64,000 nucleotides of DNA from Gonatopus flavifemur. Lineage: Eukaryota > Arthropoda > Insecta > Hymenoptera > Dryinidae. The position numbers were made by a program, and so were the translations under genes. The stretch covers positions 6,810,001 to 6,874,000 of the forward strand of contig JAFFJZ010000017.1 of NCBI GenBank assembly GCA_018340375.1. The letters are read 5' to 3'. Of the stretch, positions 31,397 through 44,429 are shown piece after piece; position 1 is the stretch's first letter, and the number at the start of each line of letters is the position of its first letter. The notes under the pieces are model-generated. The model searched no databases. It was not told the DNA's origin and saw only the letters and a list, made by a program, of their open reading frames with translations.

Positions 31397-33570
31397 TTTA
31401 TTATCAAAGATTTATACTATCCACGTGTATTTTTTCATTCATTCATTCAATCATTCATTCATTTCCTCTCCTTGTGTTATATACTCTTCATAAATGAATA
31501 GAAACCTCATCAAAATTGAGACACGTAAAATCCATCTGAATAATCATATTTGAACAAATACGTGTGAGTAGGCTCTCAAGATGTTTAATTTTGAATTCGT
31601 TATTCGGATTTCGGAAATTCCAACAATTCAAGGAGAAAATTTCTTATGTTTTCGAGAAGAATCGATGGTATATCGAAAATTTTCATTGAAATTGTCAAAT
31701 GAGAGATAATCAAGAAGCATCGCTTGAATCAAGAATATTTATGTCATCGATATTTGAATTTGTTTTTATATTTTCAGAACTCTTGATTTTCAGGCATCAG
31801 ACGAATGTCGAATTCAAATTTGAACATCGTGAATATTCATTCACATATAGACTTTGGAATAAAAATACCTGAAATCCAAAATCATCGATTTTCCGCACCC
31901 GCATCGATGATAAAGTTCTTCATTCGGAACTGTGGGATGCAGATTGTGCATAATTAACAATTTTAAGCATTCATCCCAAGATACATGCCAGATATTTTTG
32001 TGTACCTACATTTTCTCAGGTGACCAGGTTTTGTAAATTTTTATGGAATTATTTCTATAAATATGATTTCATCGAAACCATTCCTTTCTAGAACCAATTC
32101 GATAGAAAATCTCAAAACTTCGTTTACCCAAGTATACCGTTTGAGTATGGATACATTTGTAATTCCAAAAATCATATAAATTATTTCAACAAGAACAAGA
32201 ATTCTCTTTCTTAACCTTGGACAGCATCGCTTAGTTTTACCGATGAAAATGGAATATGCAACAGGATATTTAAGTACGCAATAGCTATGAATTTATGCTC
32301 ATGATACATTTTCATACACTCTCGCACGTTTCAATTTTCATCAGCATTCCCCATTGTCAATGAATCAAAATATTTCCATATAAAACTCAGTCCTACTCAT
32401 AATTAAATGAAAGAAAACTCTAATTTTATTCCTCGTTTTCAATAATTCACATCGATGAAAATCCTGCTCTCTAAATTGAGAAGAATGAAATTCCTACTCA
32501 AACGAAACGGTAGGTTCCATTCTGGCTGCTTAAAGAGCGAATTCTAACTCCAACAGAGTGAAATTTCACTCTTCGGATAGCCAGAAGGGAACCTATCTTT
32601 CCGTTCGAGTGGGAAAGAAATCCGTATTGAAATCAATCGCGTAACAAGATTGATTCATTTTTCCCAATGAAAATAAAACGAATCGAATATACTGTGGATT
32701 TGTTAAGAATTTATTGTAAGTAACGCAGTACTGAAAAACGTTATGCTCCATCCGTCTGTACCAACCATACAAAAAATTCATCGAGTCACACTTTTCATCA
32801 ATAAAAATGTCGTTCTTTAACTTTGGTTACTTGTCGAAAATTGAACTTTCATTAGAACATTTGTGCGTAAAGCAATTCGCGTTGATTTCTTAATATTCAG
32901 AGATAAGAAAAGATATAAAAAAATCTATGATTGAAAGAGGTAGTCTTTTGAATGACTGATATGATTGTACATATTTATTGTTTTCTTCTCAATATGAATA
33001 CCTCTTTCTTGCTCATCCTCCTTTCTTGCGACATTTACTAATGGAAGCATTCAAGGTTTCGATTTGCAAATGATTGAAAAATGTTTCTTCGTTTAGAAAC
33101 GCTTTCAGTTCTTTGTTATTTTTATCTTATAGAATTGTCGATGAAATTCAAGACCGATTCATTTCGATCCAATCATGAAAACAGTACTTGAACTCCTTAC
33201 ATTGCTATCTTAGTTGTCAATATTAAAAACAGATTGTTTGTCTTATATGCTAACATTGGCCAGACTCTCTTCGATACTTTTCTGATATGCACTATGAATC
33301 GCTTAGCAAAACGTATCAGAAAAGTTTTCTCTCTCCATCATCATTATATCGCTGACGATACATTCATATTCGTTTTTTGCTCTTTTATGTTAAATCTTGG
33401 CAGTGGTATAGATTCTAAATGCGAGTTTCGTTCGTCGTAAATGACAATTACAGTTCATCAATCGATGACGAAAAGATCTTTCTGAATTGTTTCGTATTCT
33501 GGAACACTGACTTCCTGTATTCTTCCTTCTTTGTATTATCAAGTCTCCTTTAATAAAATTTAAATGCATT

Positions 33571-33718
33571 CCCAGATAGCATTTTGAAGCTTCCCTTTAA
33601 GCTTGCGTGCAATTTGCGTGCAGAAGCTTATCCATGTACGTCGCTTTTTGAGCGCACCAGCAAATTGCGCGCAACACCTTATCCATGTACATCGCTGTGT
33701 GAGAGCATGTTATCTGGG
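33571..33718. mobile_element. 148-bp MITE with CCCAGATAGCAT ends
   Basis: CCCAGATAGCAT at 33571 and ATGTTATCTGGG ending at 33718 are inverted. TT is present on both sides, as for the CCCAG-ended element at 29484-29792. Internal direct repeats read cttatccatgtac(g/a)tcgct. Confidence 0.6.
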
Positions 33719-34261
33719 TTGGGTTGGTTAGAATGAAAAAATTCAGATGAATCTCTTCATTGTCAGGAGTAGTACTTCGAAAACAAAAAAGCATGTCATT
33801 ACAATCACAATGAATTGTTGATTCATGTGTATGATCCGTATGTATACGTGTATAGAATATGCCGTTATTCGTTATAGAACACTCTTATTGCTTAATAAAT
33901 GGCACTGAGTACACAAACGTTCATCGTGAATATCTTTGATGTTATGTATATTGTAGTTTTATTATTGTTGTATAAATGTTTGCCTTCTTTACAATCGATG
34001 ACTTCTACAAAACTCAATGAAGGGGCTTTAGCGTAAAAACTCTTGTCTACTGCAGAATACGTGACGAAAGGCAACGCGTGAATTGTGATAATGCAATTTT
34101 TATACCCAGTTTTGTTTTCAAAAATATAATTTCAACTATGATGTCATCCATGTCATAGAAATCATAATAAACTACACGAGGTCATGATATTCTATTTCGA
34201 AAAAATATGGATATCATTTTGTTTTGTCTTCGTTTCGATGCGCGAAAGTATTACTTGATTT

Positions 34262-34267
34262 TTTATT
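34262..34267 (-). promoter_or_regulatory. Candidate polyadenylation signal of Dg
   Basis: TTTATT on the plus strand reads AATAAA on the minus strand, about 170 bp past the Dg stop codon. Another candidate lies near 33958. Confidence 0.45.
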
Positions 34268-34437
34268 TCGAACGATGCAATTAATGAAAAAAATTCGTAT
34301 GATCGAACATTATTGCAGAATCCCCTTGAAACCAAATATTGAATTTGTCGTTGGAATTATTTCTGTGCGTGAACCGGGGAATCTCCGAGCATAGCTAGCA
34401 TGTATTTACGGGTCGGCGAGTGTACGGTATTGTTCTG

Positions 34438-37400
34438 TTAGGGAGGCACGTAAGGGGGTGGTTTTCTATAAGTTGGGGTCGGTTTTGGTCGATTTTGTCG
34501 ATTCGTATCGCGATTCGTTGCAAATGGAGGGGGCGGTTGATACGGTTCCTCAGAATTTTCTTTAGGTAACATTGGAACATCCGCCCCGTCTTCAGTCTTC
34601 TGATATTCCGGTGGAGGCAAAGGTGGTTTCTCTTCCTTCAAAATTACCGGAGATTTATTTCCTGAAAGCAAAGATAGACGGAAATTAATATTCTCAACAT
34701 TGAGAGTTTGTACACGAAAATTCAATTGTGAAATGAACAGCCATTTTTTTTAGCTCCTATAGCTAAATCTTTGCTGCTGCAGCCCAATTTTTGACTCTGT
34801 AAATGAAATTTTAGCTAATGTTGCCAGAAAATCGCCTCCCTCATGAGTGCTAAGATATTTAGCTATAATAGCTAAACTTCAGCTGATACCGTTGAGAATT
34901 TCTTTCCATGTAGAAAAACAGTTAACCATATATTCACCTGGATCTGGTTTTTCGTCAAATTCATCTTGAAATATGACGGGTATTCCTTTGCTACGAAAAC
35001 TCTGTCTCTCGTCGTCCTGTTCGCTGACGCTCATTTTTCCACTACGTCTACGTTTGTAAAGAACGCACGCAATGATTCCAGCAAGAATGAGCATCGTCGC
35101 GATGATGATAGTGGGAAGAATAATCGTAACGAGATAGTTTTCTTGAAAAGCTCCAACAGAGGTTGAATCATCAACCGATGGAACATGATTATCCGGAAAA
35201 TGAACTCCTACCATCTCGTCGGCGCAAATTCCCATCGGAACAACAGACACTTGATTTACCGGGAATTGGTCACCCATTATTCTATGAACTCTATCCACTA
35301 CACCTCTGGTACGACTATTCACAAGAATCGATTGTAATCTATCGATTTCATCGTGGGCGCAGTAAGTCGTTGGCAGAGTCATGTTATGCCATACTACAAT
35401 CGTACTGCCTTCGGATATGCTATGTAAAGAAATTGCACTCGTATCCTTTTCCTGATAGAGTTGTTGCAATTTTTCAACAAAACTACGTTTCAAAGAAGCT
35501 GAATTCACAAAAGTTTCGTAGGGAATCAATAAAGTTGCACAAAATTCAACTGTATGTCTCATAACTGGTGCTGGACCAACAATGACGACCAATCCATCGG
35601 TAGCAGTTGCTCCTATAACATCGTATAACTCATCATTAACATTAATACATAGAATGAATACAATCCAGATTCCTTACCATCCTTATCGGTGACGATCAAT
35701 TGATACTCCTTTCGACCAATATCATTTTCCATTGGAATGCCATAAAATTCTTGATTCTTGGTATCGAATTTAAGCCATTCGTTGGATAGAATGGGAGTAC
35801 GGCCCATCGTGAAAAGATCCATTCTCATGTTACGAGATGACCCATCTTCGTGATCGAAGAACGTATCCTGTGAATATAATGCAATAAATCTTGGCATTCG
35901 ATGTTTCTAATGAGAATTTCGTATCAATCTTCTTCGTTACCTCTGGCACTTTGAATACAAGTAATTGTCCCACAGTTGCATTTATATGATCAACTTGGTT
36001 CCTTGGAATTGGAGGGAAATTGACCTTTGGTCTTTGAGTAGAAACTTTAGGCGGTTCTGGCCCGATTGTATCCTCGCATTGACCGAAACCGCGATACAAT
36101 ACACGTTTCACTTTGATTTCAGGAGCAAATAATTTGACCAACGTATCGCTAGGCACTTCACCTTTGTCGTCAGTGAGAACCTACAGAATCACAATTCATA
36201 ATATTTCAAGGAATCCATGCCGAATATAGTCGGAAATTCGTTTGTTTTTTTGCACTCACCTTCAATAATGCATTGATTTGTTCTTTTGGACATTCACTAC
36301 TTCTTGGTATGCTGTCGTTAGTCCAAGTGAAAATCGCTTGATCATTTTCAATGTCGATGGAACGGACAGTGATATGACGAATGTCATTGTCATCGTACAA
36401 ACTAGCCAAATCCCTAACCACCTGTATCAACAAAACATTAGTATTAATAATATATCGAATATCATCAAATCTCAAGTACCTTCAGTTTCCAATCCACATC
36501 ACTTGGGAATTCGCTGCGTTTTTCAATTTTCAAATAAATACTAAATTCGTGATTGACAGTGCGGCTGGATTTATGCTGTTGTACGTGAATATCAAGACGA
36601 TCCGATACGTTCAGTCCTTCGCTATCCGAAGCAACCAATTCGTAATCCCATGTGGAAATTTCACTCTCGAGAGGTCTGTTGACAAAAACATATTTAATAT
36701 CCCAAAAAATGAAGAACATGCAATTATATACTTACAATCCATATATCTCTTGAGTATGAGGATTGAATTGTAACCAATGATTGCTCTTCAAAGGAGCCCC
36801 TTGTGAATAAATACTCAATTTTAATTTTCTTGTATTTCCATCTTCCGCGTCACTGAAAGTGTCCGACGGTATGATATAACTCAAAGGTTTTCCAGCCGTG
36901 ACGGGAATCTTCTTCAACCTCCTGTCTTGTCTCGGAGGAGAATTATAAATTCCATATTCGATATGTTCAGTTGTGATTCTTGGAGGTACTGTCGTCGTCA
37001 CAGGCATGGTAGTTGATTTGAAAGTACTGGTGCTAGGAGTTGTGGTAGATACAGTGGTGGCAAAAGTGACTGTAGTACTGGCAGTGGTGTAAGGGGTTGA
37101 GGTCGTAGAGGAGATCGTGGAGGATGCAGTCGTTGGAACAGTCGTAGTAACAACAGTGGTAGCGGATGGAGTATTTGTAGTGGTTGAAGCAGTTGGATAG
37201 CCGGTAGTGAAATTACCAACAGTGGTCGTCATAGAAGTATAGTTTCCCGTGAAAATCAAAGGCTCGTCGGTGAAGTTTGTCGTAGTTATATGAGTTACGC
37301 TCGTACTTGGGACGTGCGTCGATGATGGAGTGGACGAAGTCGTCGTGTTTATTGTCCCTGCTACGAACCTCGTCGAAGACATTCCAGGTTGCTCTGTTGG

Positions 37401-40400
37401 CTGAAGATGCGAATAAAATAGAAATAAGTATGGCGATGAATATAGGAACATGTCATTTTCCTGCGAAGATAGTAAAAATTTGTTTACACCAGAAGTTTTT
37501 GACCATATACGTTGAAATATTACTCATGATTTTTTAACGCAATAAAGCAGAATGCAGAGCAGAATATTTATCGAAAAACTTATATTTTTCATTTTCCAAA
37601 TATATTAACGATAGCAAAGCCAATATTTCAGTCGAATTTTAAGCAATCTTTACACTGAGAGAAATAATTACTAATACCAAGAAAATATATTCTTGAAAAT
37701 TTTTAAGAATATATTCTTGAATGCAGCTAATATGGTGTGGAGACAAGAGAGATTTTCTTGAATCAAGAAAATATTTTCTCAATTCAAGAAATCTATGCTT
37801 GGTTTCAGAAAAATTTTCTTGAACCAAGAGAAAATATTTTTGGAGAAATGAATTTCTTGAAACAAGAAAATATATTGTTGATGATAGTAATTATTTCTCT
37901 CTGTGTACAGCCAATCTTTGTTGATGAAATTCATTATGGTATTATTTATTACCATGATATTTCGACCATTTCATCAAATTCGCAGTAAATTAAATAGTGC
38001 ACAATAGACACAATTTTGATTTAAACGATGCAGAAGAACACGTGAACAAATGGACATTACAGGTATAGAGGATTGAAAGAGGAGTGAATAATCTATGTTT
38101 TTCCAAAGTAATTTTCATCAGAAATCAAGAGGTACTCCTCGTGCAATCGCCGCAGTCAATGTACATGAACGATGGAAAATTAAGAATAAAACAAAGCACA
38201 AAGCGATATAAGCATTTTACCTCTTCCGTCGTAATATTATTAACAAAAGTTGTGATATCCAGTTCCGTTGTATTGTCAACGATTCCAAAAGAGCTGGAAT
38301 AAAGAGTAGGTAACGATGGTATTGGAATGGTTGTAATTTCAAGGGTAACAGAGGGGATTAATATGGAATCTGGTTCGGTTCCCGAATGTTGTTTCGTTCT
38401 TTCTTCAAGCACCTCCGTCGTCTCTGTTTTTGGAGAAGCTATCATTGGAGATATTGTATCGGCTATTATACTTGTCTCTATTGACGCAGCTAGGGTCGTG
38501 CTTGTTGTTGTTGTAGTTGTTGTTGTTGAAGTAGTAGTACTAGTGGTAGCAGTAGTAGCAGAAGTAGAAGTAGTTATGCTTGTACTTGGCATGGTGATTG
38601 TTCTACTTGTTGTTGATGGAGATGTAAGCTGGGTGGTTGTTGTCTGCGAAATTGTTAGTAAATGCGATGTATAGCATGAAAAACATTGTTAGTTACATAA
38701 GAGTAGGATAGAGATAAAGGTTCTCTTCTTTATTTTTTACTCTCCGCTAATATATAATTGAATTCTCGGTATCATCCGAACCTCATGTTCCGCCTATACA
38801 ACATGAAAACTATTCTAAATGGAGCATTGCAATAGTATTCGTTCGAAGCCCGATTTTGTAAAGCCCTTTAAGCGACGAGACAAATGAAAAATGAAAAGAA
38901 AATGGCGCAATGTGATCATATGCCGAAGGAACGTATTCACATAACACTGTCCCTCAGCCCCTGAACAGTTTTAATTATACAAATATTTCATATGAGATTT
39001 TATTTGATATTCTTATTTCCACATGTAGACATGTAAATTCCAAAGAACTTACAACAACGGTCGAAGGAACAGCTGAGGGAACTGATAAGGTTGAGATGTT
39101 TGGATTGGATCCTAAAACATTTTGATCCACGATTGGAACGATGTCGTGTTCATCAACGTCCTCCATCTATGAAAAACGAATTAGAATGTTCAAAATTTGT
39201 GTCTACTGCGGCAAAACATATGGACTTACATTCCAGTCTATGGTCTCTTCACCGTGGTGATGTCGATGTTTATTTTTTCCTGGAACGTACGGTTGGGACA
39301 ATGAAGACTCGGTAAGTGATTCTGTATCCTCATCATCTTCTTCTTCTTCGTAATCTCCATAATCATCATAGTTTTCATAATCATCAGGATTTTCAAAATC
39401 CCCAGACCCTACGTCTCGTCGGTTCCTCGAATATGAATCGGAACGAACCCGCCAACCGATAACAGGAATTTGAAGAACTTCTTCCAAAGTACCATCCTTA
39501 GTTTCCTTTGGTACACGTTCCATTATACTTATTTGTTCTTCCCCTAATTGTCTATCACATCCCACCTTGATAGATTTTAATAAATGATAATTTGTGAAAA
39601 GTTACAATATGAATCGCATTTTCAACTCACCTCCCACTGAATTTTGGTACCATGCTTTCCTGAAGAATTTAAGAAAATGGAATTCTGAAAAGTAAGAGAA
39701 AGTCTTTAGCATATGATAAAACATGAACCTATTTACTCTCTCGAATTATGCTGAAGCAATTGCGTTCAATTCAAACAGAGTTGAGCAACTGTCAGATATA
39801 CGAAAAAAGTCAAGTATCCCAGGACCTTCAATGTTCGGTAAATTGTGGCGTGAGTATATATATGTACACACACACACGCACACGCGCACACACACACACA
39901 CACACACACATCTATGTATTCCATTCACCTTTGGCAATCCTAAATATCTGGCGAAAATTTCTATAGTTTCCGTTTTGTTTTTTGGTGGCAGGCTTTCAAA
40001 TTCAACACCTAGCTTGATTTCCATCAAATTTTGTCCTTCGATGCATTTCGACTGAAAAACAAATACCTAATATAAGATATCCTGCAAAAATTTCTCCCAT
40101 TCAGAAAAAATGAGATTAAATATAAATTAAATTCAAATTGTATACACTACATATAAAAATATTATATATGAGCTTCATATAATTATAAGAATGGAATTTT
40201 CATTTGTTATATTTTTTTATTTCGTGTTCTACAACGAACGAGAGAAAAAGTGAATAAAAAAACACTCACTTTCGTAGTTTTTGGTTGTACACGCAGGGTA
40301 AAAGTATCTTTCGCTGAGCCTCCGAATTCTCCAAACGCTTTGATTCGCAATCGATAACTGCCAACGTCCTCTTTACCAGGAACTCCAGATAGAGTAGAAG

Positions 40401-41130
40401 TTTCCTCGTCCCAACTCAACCACTCGGGTAAACCATTCTTGCCCTGGATCTGAAACGTATTTAACGATTCGTCACTGGTTCATTGAACCATATAAAATCT
40501 TGTCTTTCTTTTATAGGATGGAGATTATTTCACCAAGAAATACCGATGAAATTTTCTTCCCCTCGCAGAGACGCTTTTTTGAGGAATGTTCCATCCAAGT
40601 TTACAAAATGTGAACTACTCTCATCGTCTCGTGATATTGATATATCAAGATGAAATGACATAATCATATTGCGATAACAAAATATCATTGGATTGCAGCA
40701 AAATAAGAATAGTATGAAACTTCCAAGTGAATGAAATTTTTCTCAAATGAGAAATTAATATTTTCTATGTAACGCTAGTCGATAAACTCACCTCGTAATG
40801 ATATGTGCTACCAGAAAACGTTTGCCTTGGTATTTTGAATTTGAACACATGTCCCACTGTAGCGACCAGATTTTGTATGCTCTGCAATTTTTCGACCTGA
40901 TGTCTTCTATCAACATTCCAAGACAGGGAGGGAAGTTTTTTAAGATCTTGATCTGCTCTGCGATCTTCTTTCTTCTTGATATGGCGATATATTATGTTCG
41001 TAGAGGACGATACCGTACTGGTGTCTTCCCCTACGTCATCGAATACCAGGTCATCTTCCGGTACCGTATAGCTCAAAGCTAACGGTAGCAGAAGAGGCAA
41101 CAGAAATGTCAGGACATGAGGAATCTTCAT
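34438..41130 (-). CDS. Dg: Dystroglycan, 14 coding exons
   Basis: Dystroglycan links laminin-type matrix ligands outside the cell to dystrophin inside. Coding exons (minus strand): 41130-40792, 40449-40270, 40051-39929, 39684-39631, 39565-39230, 39166-39053, 38643-38221, 37400-36736, 36675-36480, 36421-36260, 36180-35941, 35867-35678, 35612-34938, 34661-34438. All introns are GT/AG and phases agree, giving 1306 residues. Residues 1-20 are a signal peptide (MKIPHVLTFLLPLLLPLALS). A cadherin-like domain follows (~75-170), then an acidic stretch (EEEEDDEDTE, exon 5), a Thr/Ser-rich mucin-like region (~345-640), two more cadherin-like domains with (S)DTF.D.EDG motifs (exons 8-9 and 11-12), the beta-dystroglycan ectodomain, a membrane span (~1168-1193), a KRRR stop-transfer and a proline-rich tail ending RKPPPYVPP, the WW-binding site for dystrophin. 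Nothing looks broken. Confidence 0.95.
34750..34882. mobile_element. Possible small MITE in the last Dg intron
   Basis: tagctcctatagctaaatct near 34752 and agatatttagctataatagc near 34851 are inverted relatives inside intron 13 (34662-34937). Confidence 0.4.
37653..37905. mobile_element. 253-bp TA-flanked MITE in Dg intron 7
   Basis: CACTGAGAGAAATAATTACTA at 37653 and its near-complement TAGTAATTATTTCTCTCTGTG ending at 37905, with TA on both sides (37651-37652, 37906-37907). The interior repeats tcttgaa/ttcaaga motifs, so the whole element folds as a hairpin. It lies in the 820-bp intron next to the mucin-encoding exon. Confidence 0.8.
39865..39910. repeat. (CA)n microsatellite in Dg intron 3
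   Basis: An interrupted CA/CG dinucleotide run close to the exon 3 donor; the frames through it are not coding. Confidence 0.9.
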
Positions 41131-41186
41131 TTTTGGAGAAAGATATTCCTTTTTCAGTCACGCGTCATCATATCATGCTGCCATAC
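41131..41186 (-). other. Dg: Probable Dg 5' untranslated exon segment
   Basis: Upstream of the ATG the minus strand reads tatatacgcag|gtatggcag, a plausible splice acceptor at 41187/41186. If so, a separate non-coding first exon lies further upstream and has not been located. The start context ccaaaaATGA is favourable. Confidence 0.4.
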
Positions 41187-41645
41187 CTGCGTATATAAAA
41201 AATGAGCAATGTTAGTCAGCGATGAGCTATAATTTTAATTCGATATTACATTCCTAAACTGTTTTCTCCATTTGAAAAGAAGGAATTCTTAGTCAAGTTT
41301 CAAAGTATTCGAGTTTGGTGCTTGACATTTCTATACTACTTTCACTTCGTAGAACATTTCCATCATTATAAACAAAATTATCAGAAATACATGAGAAGAT
41401 TTGACGCTGCCGATAAAATTGTGGATATGTTGCTGAAGTTCGAATTGTTTATTGAAACTACTCATATGAAAATGTTTAGGGTCCGCCAATGCTGACAATA
41501 GAATATAGCTTGGCGCAATGTTGACAGGTAAGGCTTGGCAATCTATGAATATTCAATGTTGATTAACAACAAATATAATGTTGTACCGATATCAGTGTGC
41601 AAAGAATTTCAGTTGTCAGCCTACGATTGATTCACAATTCCGCCA

Positions 41646-41875
41646 CACAGTAAAAATTTCATATTAGATATTACCATATTTATATTGTACTTTTGGGATA
41701 TACTTGATTATGTCGTTCTGAACCATAAGTATACGAGCATTCACCATACTCTCTCGTGAGGATGCAGATAAATATGTTATAATTTGAAATGAATATAGTT
41801 TTGAGCTTCATAATAAAGTATATCCCACGAGTACCATAAAAATATAGTAATCTTTAATATAAACTTTTCTCTGTG
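41646..41875. mobile_element. 230-bp hairpin MITE with CACAG ends
   Basis: CACAGTAAAAATTTCATATT at the left and the complement of CACAGAGAAAAGTTTATATT at the right; flanking CA on both sides. The interior continues as an imperfect palindrome (attaccatatttat / atagtaat). Confidence 0.6.
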
Positions 41876-41938
41876 CAGGCTTGGTGTTTGCTAGGCTCAT
41901 CCTTAGGGTTGCACGAGACGATATTCTTGCCAATATTC

Positions 41939-42060
41939 TAAAGGTATCGTCTCGGTATCGAAAAATATGGTAAGACTTGGGTATCGTCTCGGTATCGTCT
42001 CGGTATCGTCTTGGTATCGTTAGGCATAGTATCGGTATCGTCTCGACGGTATCGACAAAA
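41939..42060 (+). repeat. Minisatellite of ggtatcgtctc units
   Basis: About eight imperfect 11-18 bp units based on ggtatcgtctc, some separated by short unlike pieces. Confidence 0.75.
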
Positions 42061-42745
42061 TATATGTTTCTGAAGTTTGAATCGTTTATTGAAACAAATT
42101 AGTAATTGAATAACAAAACACTCGATAGCTCGAAGCCTAAGATCTTTCAGTGAATTCTTGAAACACTTTCTCCTGCTCAAAATAGTTTATTTAAAAAGAT
42201 GGATATCCGGTATTCATCAGATTTCATTAGATTGAATTTTCATTCCATTCCAAAAGAAGGATTCAAACTTCAATTAGGTACATGAAAATATTCTGTTCAA
42301 CAATTACTCATAAAATGAATAGTTTGAAGGACTGCAGTTCAATTCCTAACAAATATTCATAAACTTCGAGATCATTAAAGTATTCATGAATTCAAAAGGA
42401 TGCAAAAAAAACTAAAGAATTAATGGAGCATTCCATGTTAGAAGTTTTTCGAAACCAAAGGATTCATTCTATTCATGTTCATATATAATTGCATACAATT
42501 AAATTTTAGTAATGATAATTTACGATCATTTTTGCTGACACACTTCAGTGAAAATATTCACATCTGAAAAAATTTTTAAATTGAATAAAAAATTTTATTA
42601 ATGAAGTGAATCGTCTTCAAAGTGTCGGTTATAAAGACTGCGAACTGACAATTCATTGACTATCTCAAGCAATACTAAATCTAGATTTATAAATCTTGGA
42701 TTAAGGGTACTCGAGCGTATCATAAGTTCATTCATCGCTAATTTA

Positions 42746-42968
42746 CACTGTTAAAAATTTCTGCATTAATTTTAATGTTTTTACTGGAAGTTTTTTTCAA
42801 GTGCGTACATGAATTCAGTTTCATGCACATTTTACATGAAATTTAATGTAAACTATAGCATAATCTATAGTCTTTTCATGTTTTTGTACATTGAATTTAA
42901 TGCAGAATGTATATGAACCTGATTTCATGTACGTAATTGAAAAAAACTTCCAGATATTTCTGACAGTG
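42746..42968. mobile_element. 223-bp TA-flanked MITE
   Basis: CACTGTTAAAAATTTCTG at 42746 and CAGATATTTCTGACAGTG ending at 42968, with TA at 42744-42745 and 42969-42970. Inner inverted pair catgaattcagtttcatg / catgaaatcaggttcat. Confidence 0.75.
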
Positions 42969-44119
42969 TACATATTAAAAAGAGACGAAGTCATGCATGG
43001 AAAAATGATAAATGATTGTCGCTCGAGACCCTTTAAGCATTTATATTCTAGTCACATAAGTAAATTCGTATTAGATTATCAATTCTATCGAAGCAGATCA
43101 TTAAATCTCGAATTTACCACAGAATTTAGCATGAATAGGAACATATATGTTTCTATTCTATGAACGTCAATAACTATAGTCAGTGACGTTTTCATTTCAA
43201 GATTGGAACCATGCCCACACAGAATGAAAATTCGAAAAGAATTCATAATGAGTTCTTCAAGTCTCAATTGATTTATTTATAAACTCTTTCTGATCTGGTA
43301 TGCCGTATGGGTATTATTTTTGTACGTCATAGAGATGAAATTCACTTGATTTCATTAAATATCAATATAATATCCCATAAATTACAAGAATTCTAAAACA
43401 GTTCAAAAGAATCCATAAAGAATTCCGAGACTTGATAAAGAATTATTTTTGGATAATTTCAATATATGGGATGATTCCTTGATCACAAATTTGATTTATG
43501 TTATATACGATTATTTTTGATTGAATAATTCAATTTCATTCCTAGTCTACGACGCAATTTGTCAATTGTCAGTTTTCAATCTTCATATCGACTCTCAACT
43601 TCATTTGTTTTATTAAGAATTTCAACTTTTATTCAGTTTGAGTATCAATCTTGTTAAAAAATTTATGAAATTTTGACGTTTCAAAACACTTTCTTACTGT
43701 TTTCTATGTCTGACAATCCTAACTCATTGAAATATTCTATTGATAATTACAATGTATGGGATATCTCAATTATATTATCGGATATTGCTGTTATAATTGA
43801 TGAACTTCAATAAATACTATTATTCATATCGGATAAAAAATGTTAATTAATTCCCAAGTAACATCAGATGTTCGAAGTATATTCTTATATGATGCGAAAC
43901 AGAAACGTTCGAAGGATATTCGTTTATGATTCTTTGGACGTTTTCTAATTAATTTTTTTCATTTTCCTTTATCAAAAAATTCGTTATTGTTCGAAAGAAG
44001 TGAATTCGTGGATATTCAGATGATTCTATGAATGTATTACATTTGGTAGGGGATGGATTGAACGAAAGATGATTTGAACCGATGCTGTATTGAATATTAC
44101 ACCACGCACATCCCAAAAT

Positions 44120-44412
44120 AATTCTCCTGTTTCGTTGCCACTCTCAAAATAAATCACCAGTCCTTACTTTCGGATATTTACAAAACTTGATGTGACTTAC
44201 GGAGTATTTACAATATCACATTCAAGATACATGAAAAACATCTCTTCAAATTTACACGTAAGCGACGGTATGCATGACTTGTAATAAGTACGGTAAGCGT
44301 CACTCAGGTGTAAGTATCGAACTTGAACGAATTAATCCACTAGTACATCCCGCCCGCAATGAGAAGGATTGGTGATTCATTTTGAGAGTGGCAACGAAAC
44401 AGGAGAAGATCT
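44120..44412. mobile_element. Hairpin element with ~40-bp arms beside the mariner
   Basis: attctcctgtttcgttgcca at ~44121 and its complement at ~44390 form ~40-bp inverted arms (through tgagagtggcaacgaaacag). The loop is anonymous. The mariner at 44430 lies just outside the right arm. Confidence 0.55.
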
Positions 44413-44429
44413 TTATTCGAAATCGTGTA

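Larger units (their letters stand above)
30330..34260. other. Intergenic AT-rich DNA downstream of Dg
   Basis: No gene was recognised. It contains an (ATT)n microsatellite at ~31353-31396, a cattc-rich run at ~31437-31462 and a small MITE at 33571-33718. Frames of 60-100 codons show no domains. Confidence 0.5.
41190..44120. other. Dg: Intergenic DNA upstream of Dg coding exon 1
   Basis: It holds MITEs (41646-41875, 42746-42968), a minisatellite (41939-42060) and probably the Dg promoter and first exon, which I could not pinpoint. A degenerate relative of the cccaagcagcaac palindromic MITE may start near 43854. Confidence 0.4.

Noticed and set aside
34470..34560. Separate gene for the proline-rich frame near the left end of Dg
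   Set aside because: It joins in frame to the membrane-spanning exon through a standard acceptor at 34662 and carries the dystroglycan PPPYVPP end, so it is the last Dg exon.
36998..37219. Leucine/proline-rich minus-strand frame and plus-strand valine-rich frame at 38327-38674
   Set aside because: They are out-of-frame or opposite-strand readings of the Thr-rich codon runs of Dg exons 7 and 8.
39748..40055. His-Thr repeat proteins on the plus strand
   Set aside because: They are translations of the CA microsatellite in a Dg intron.
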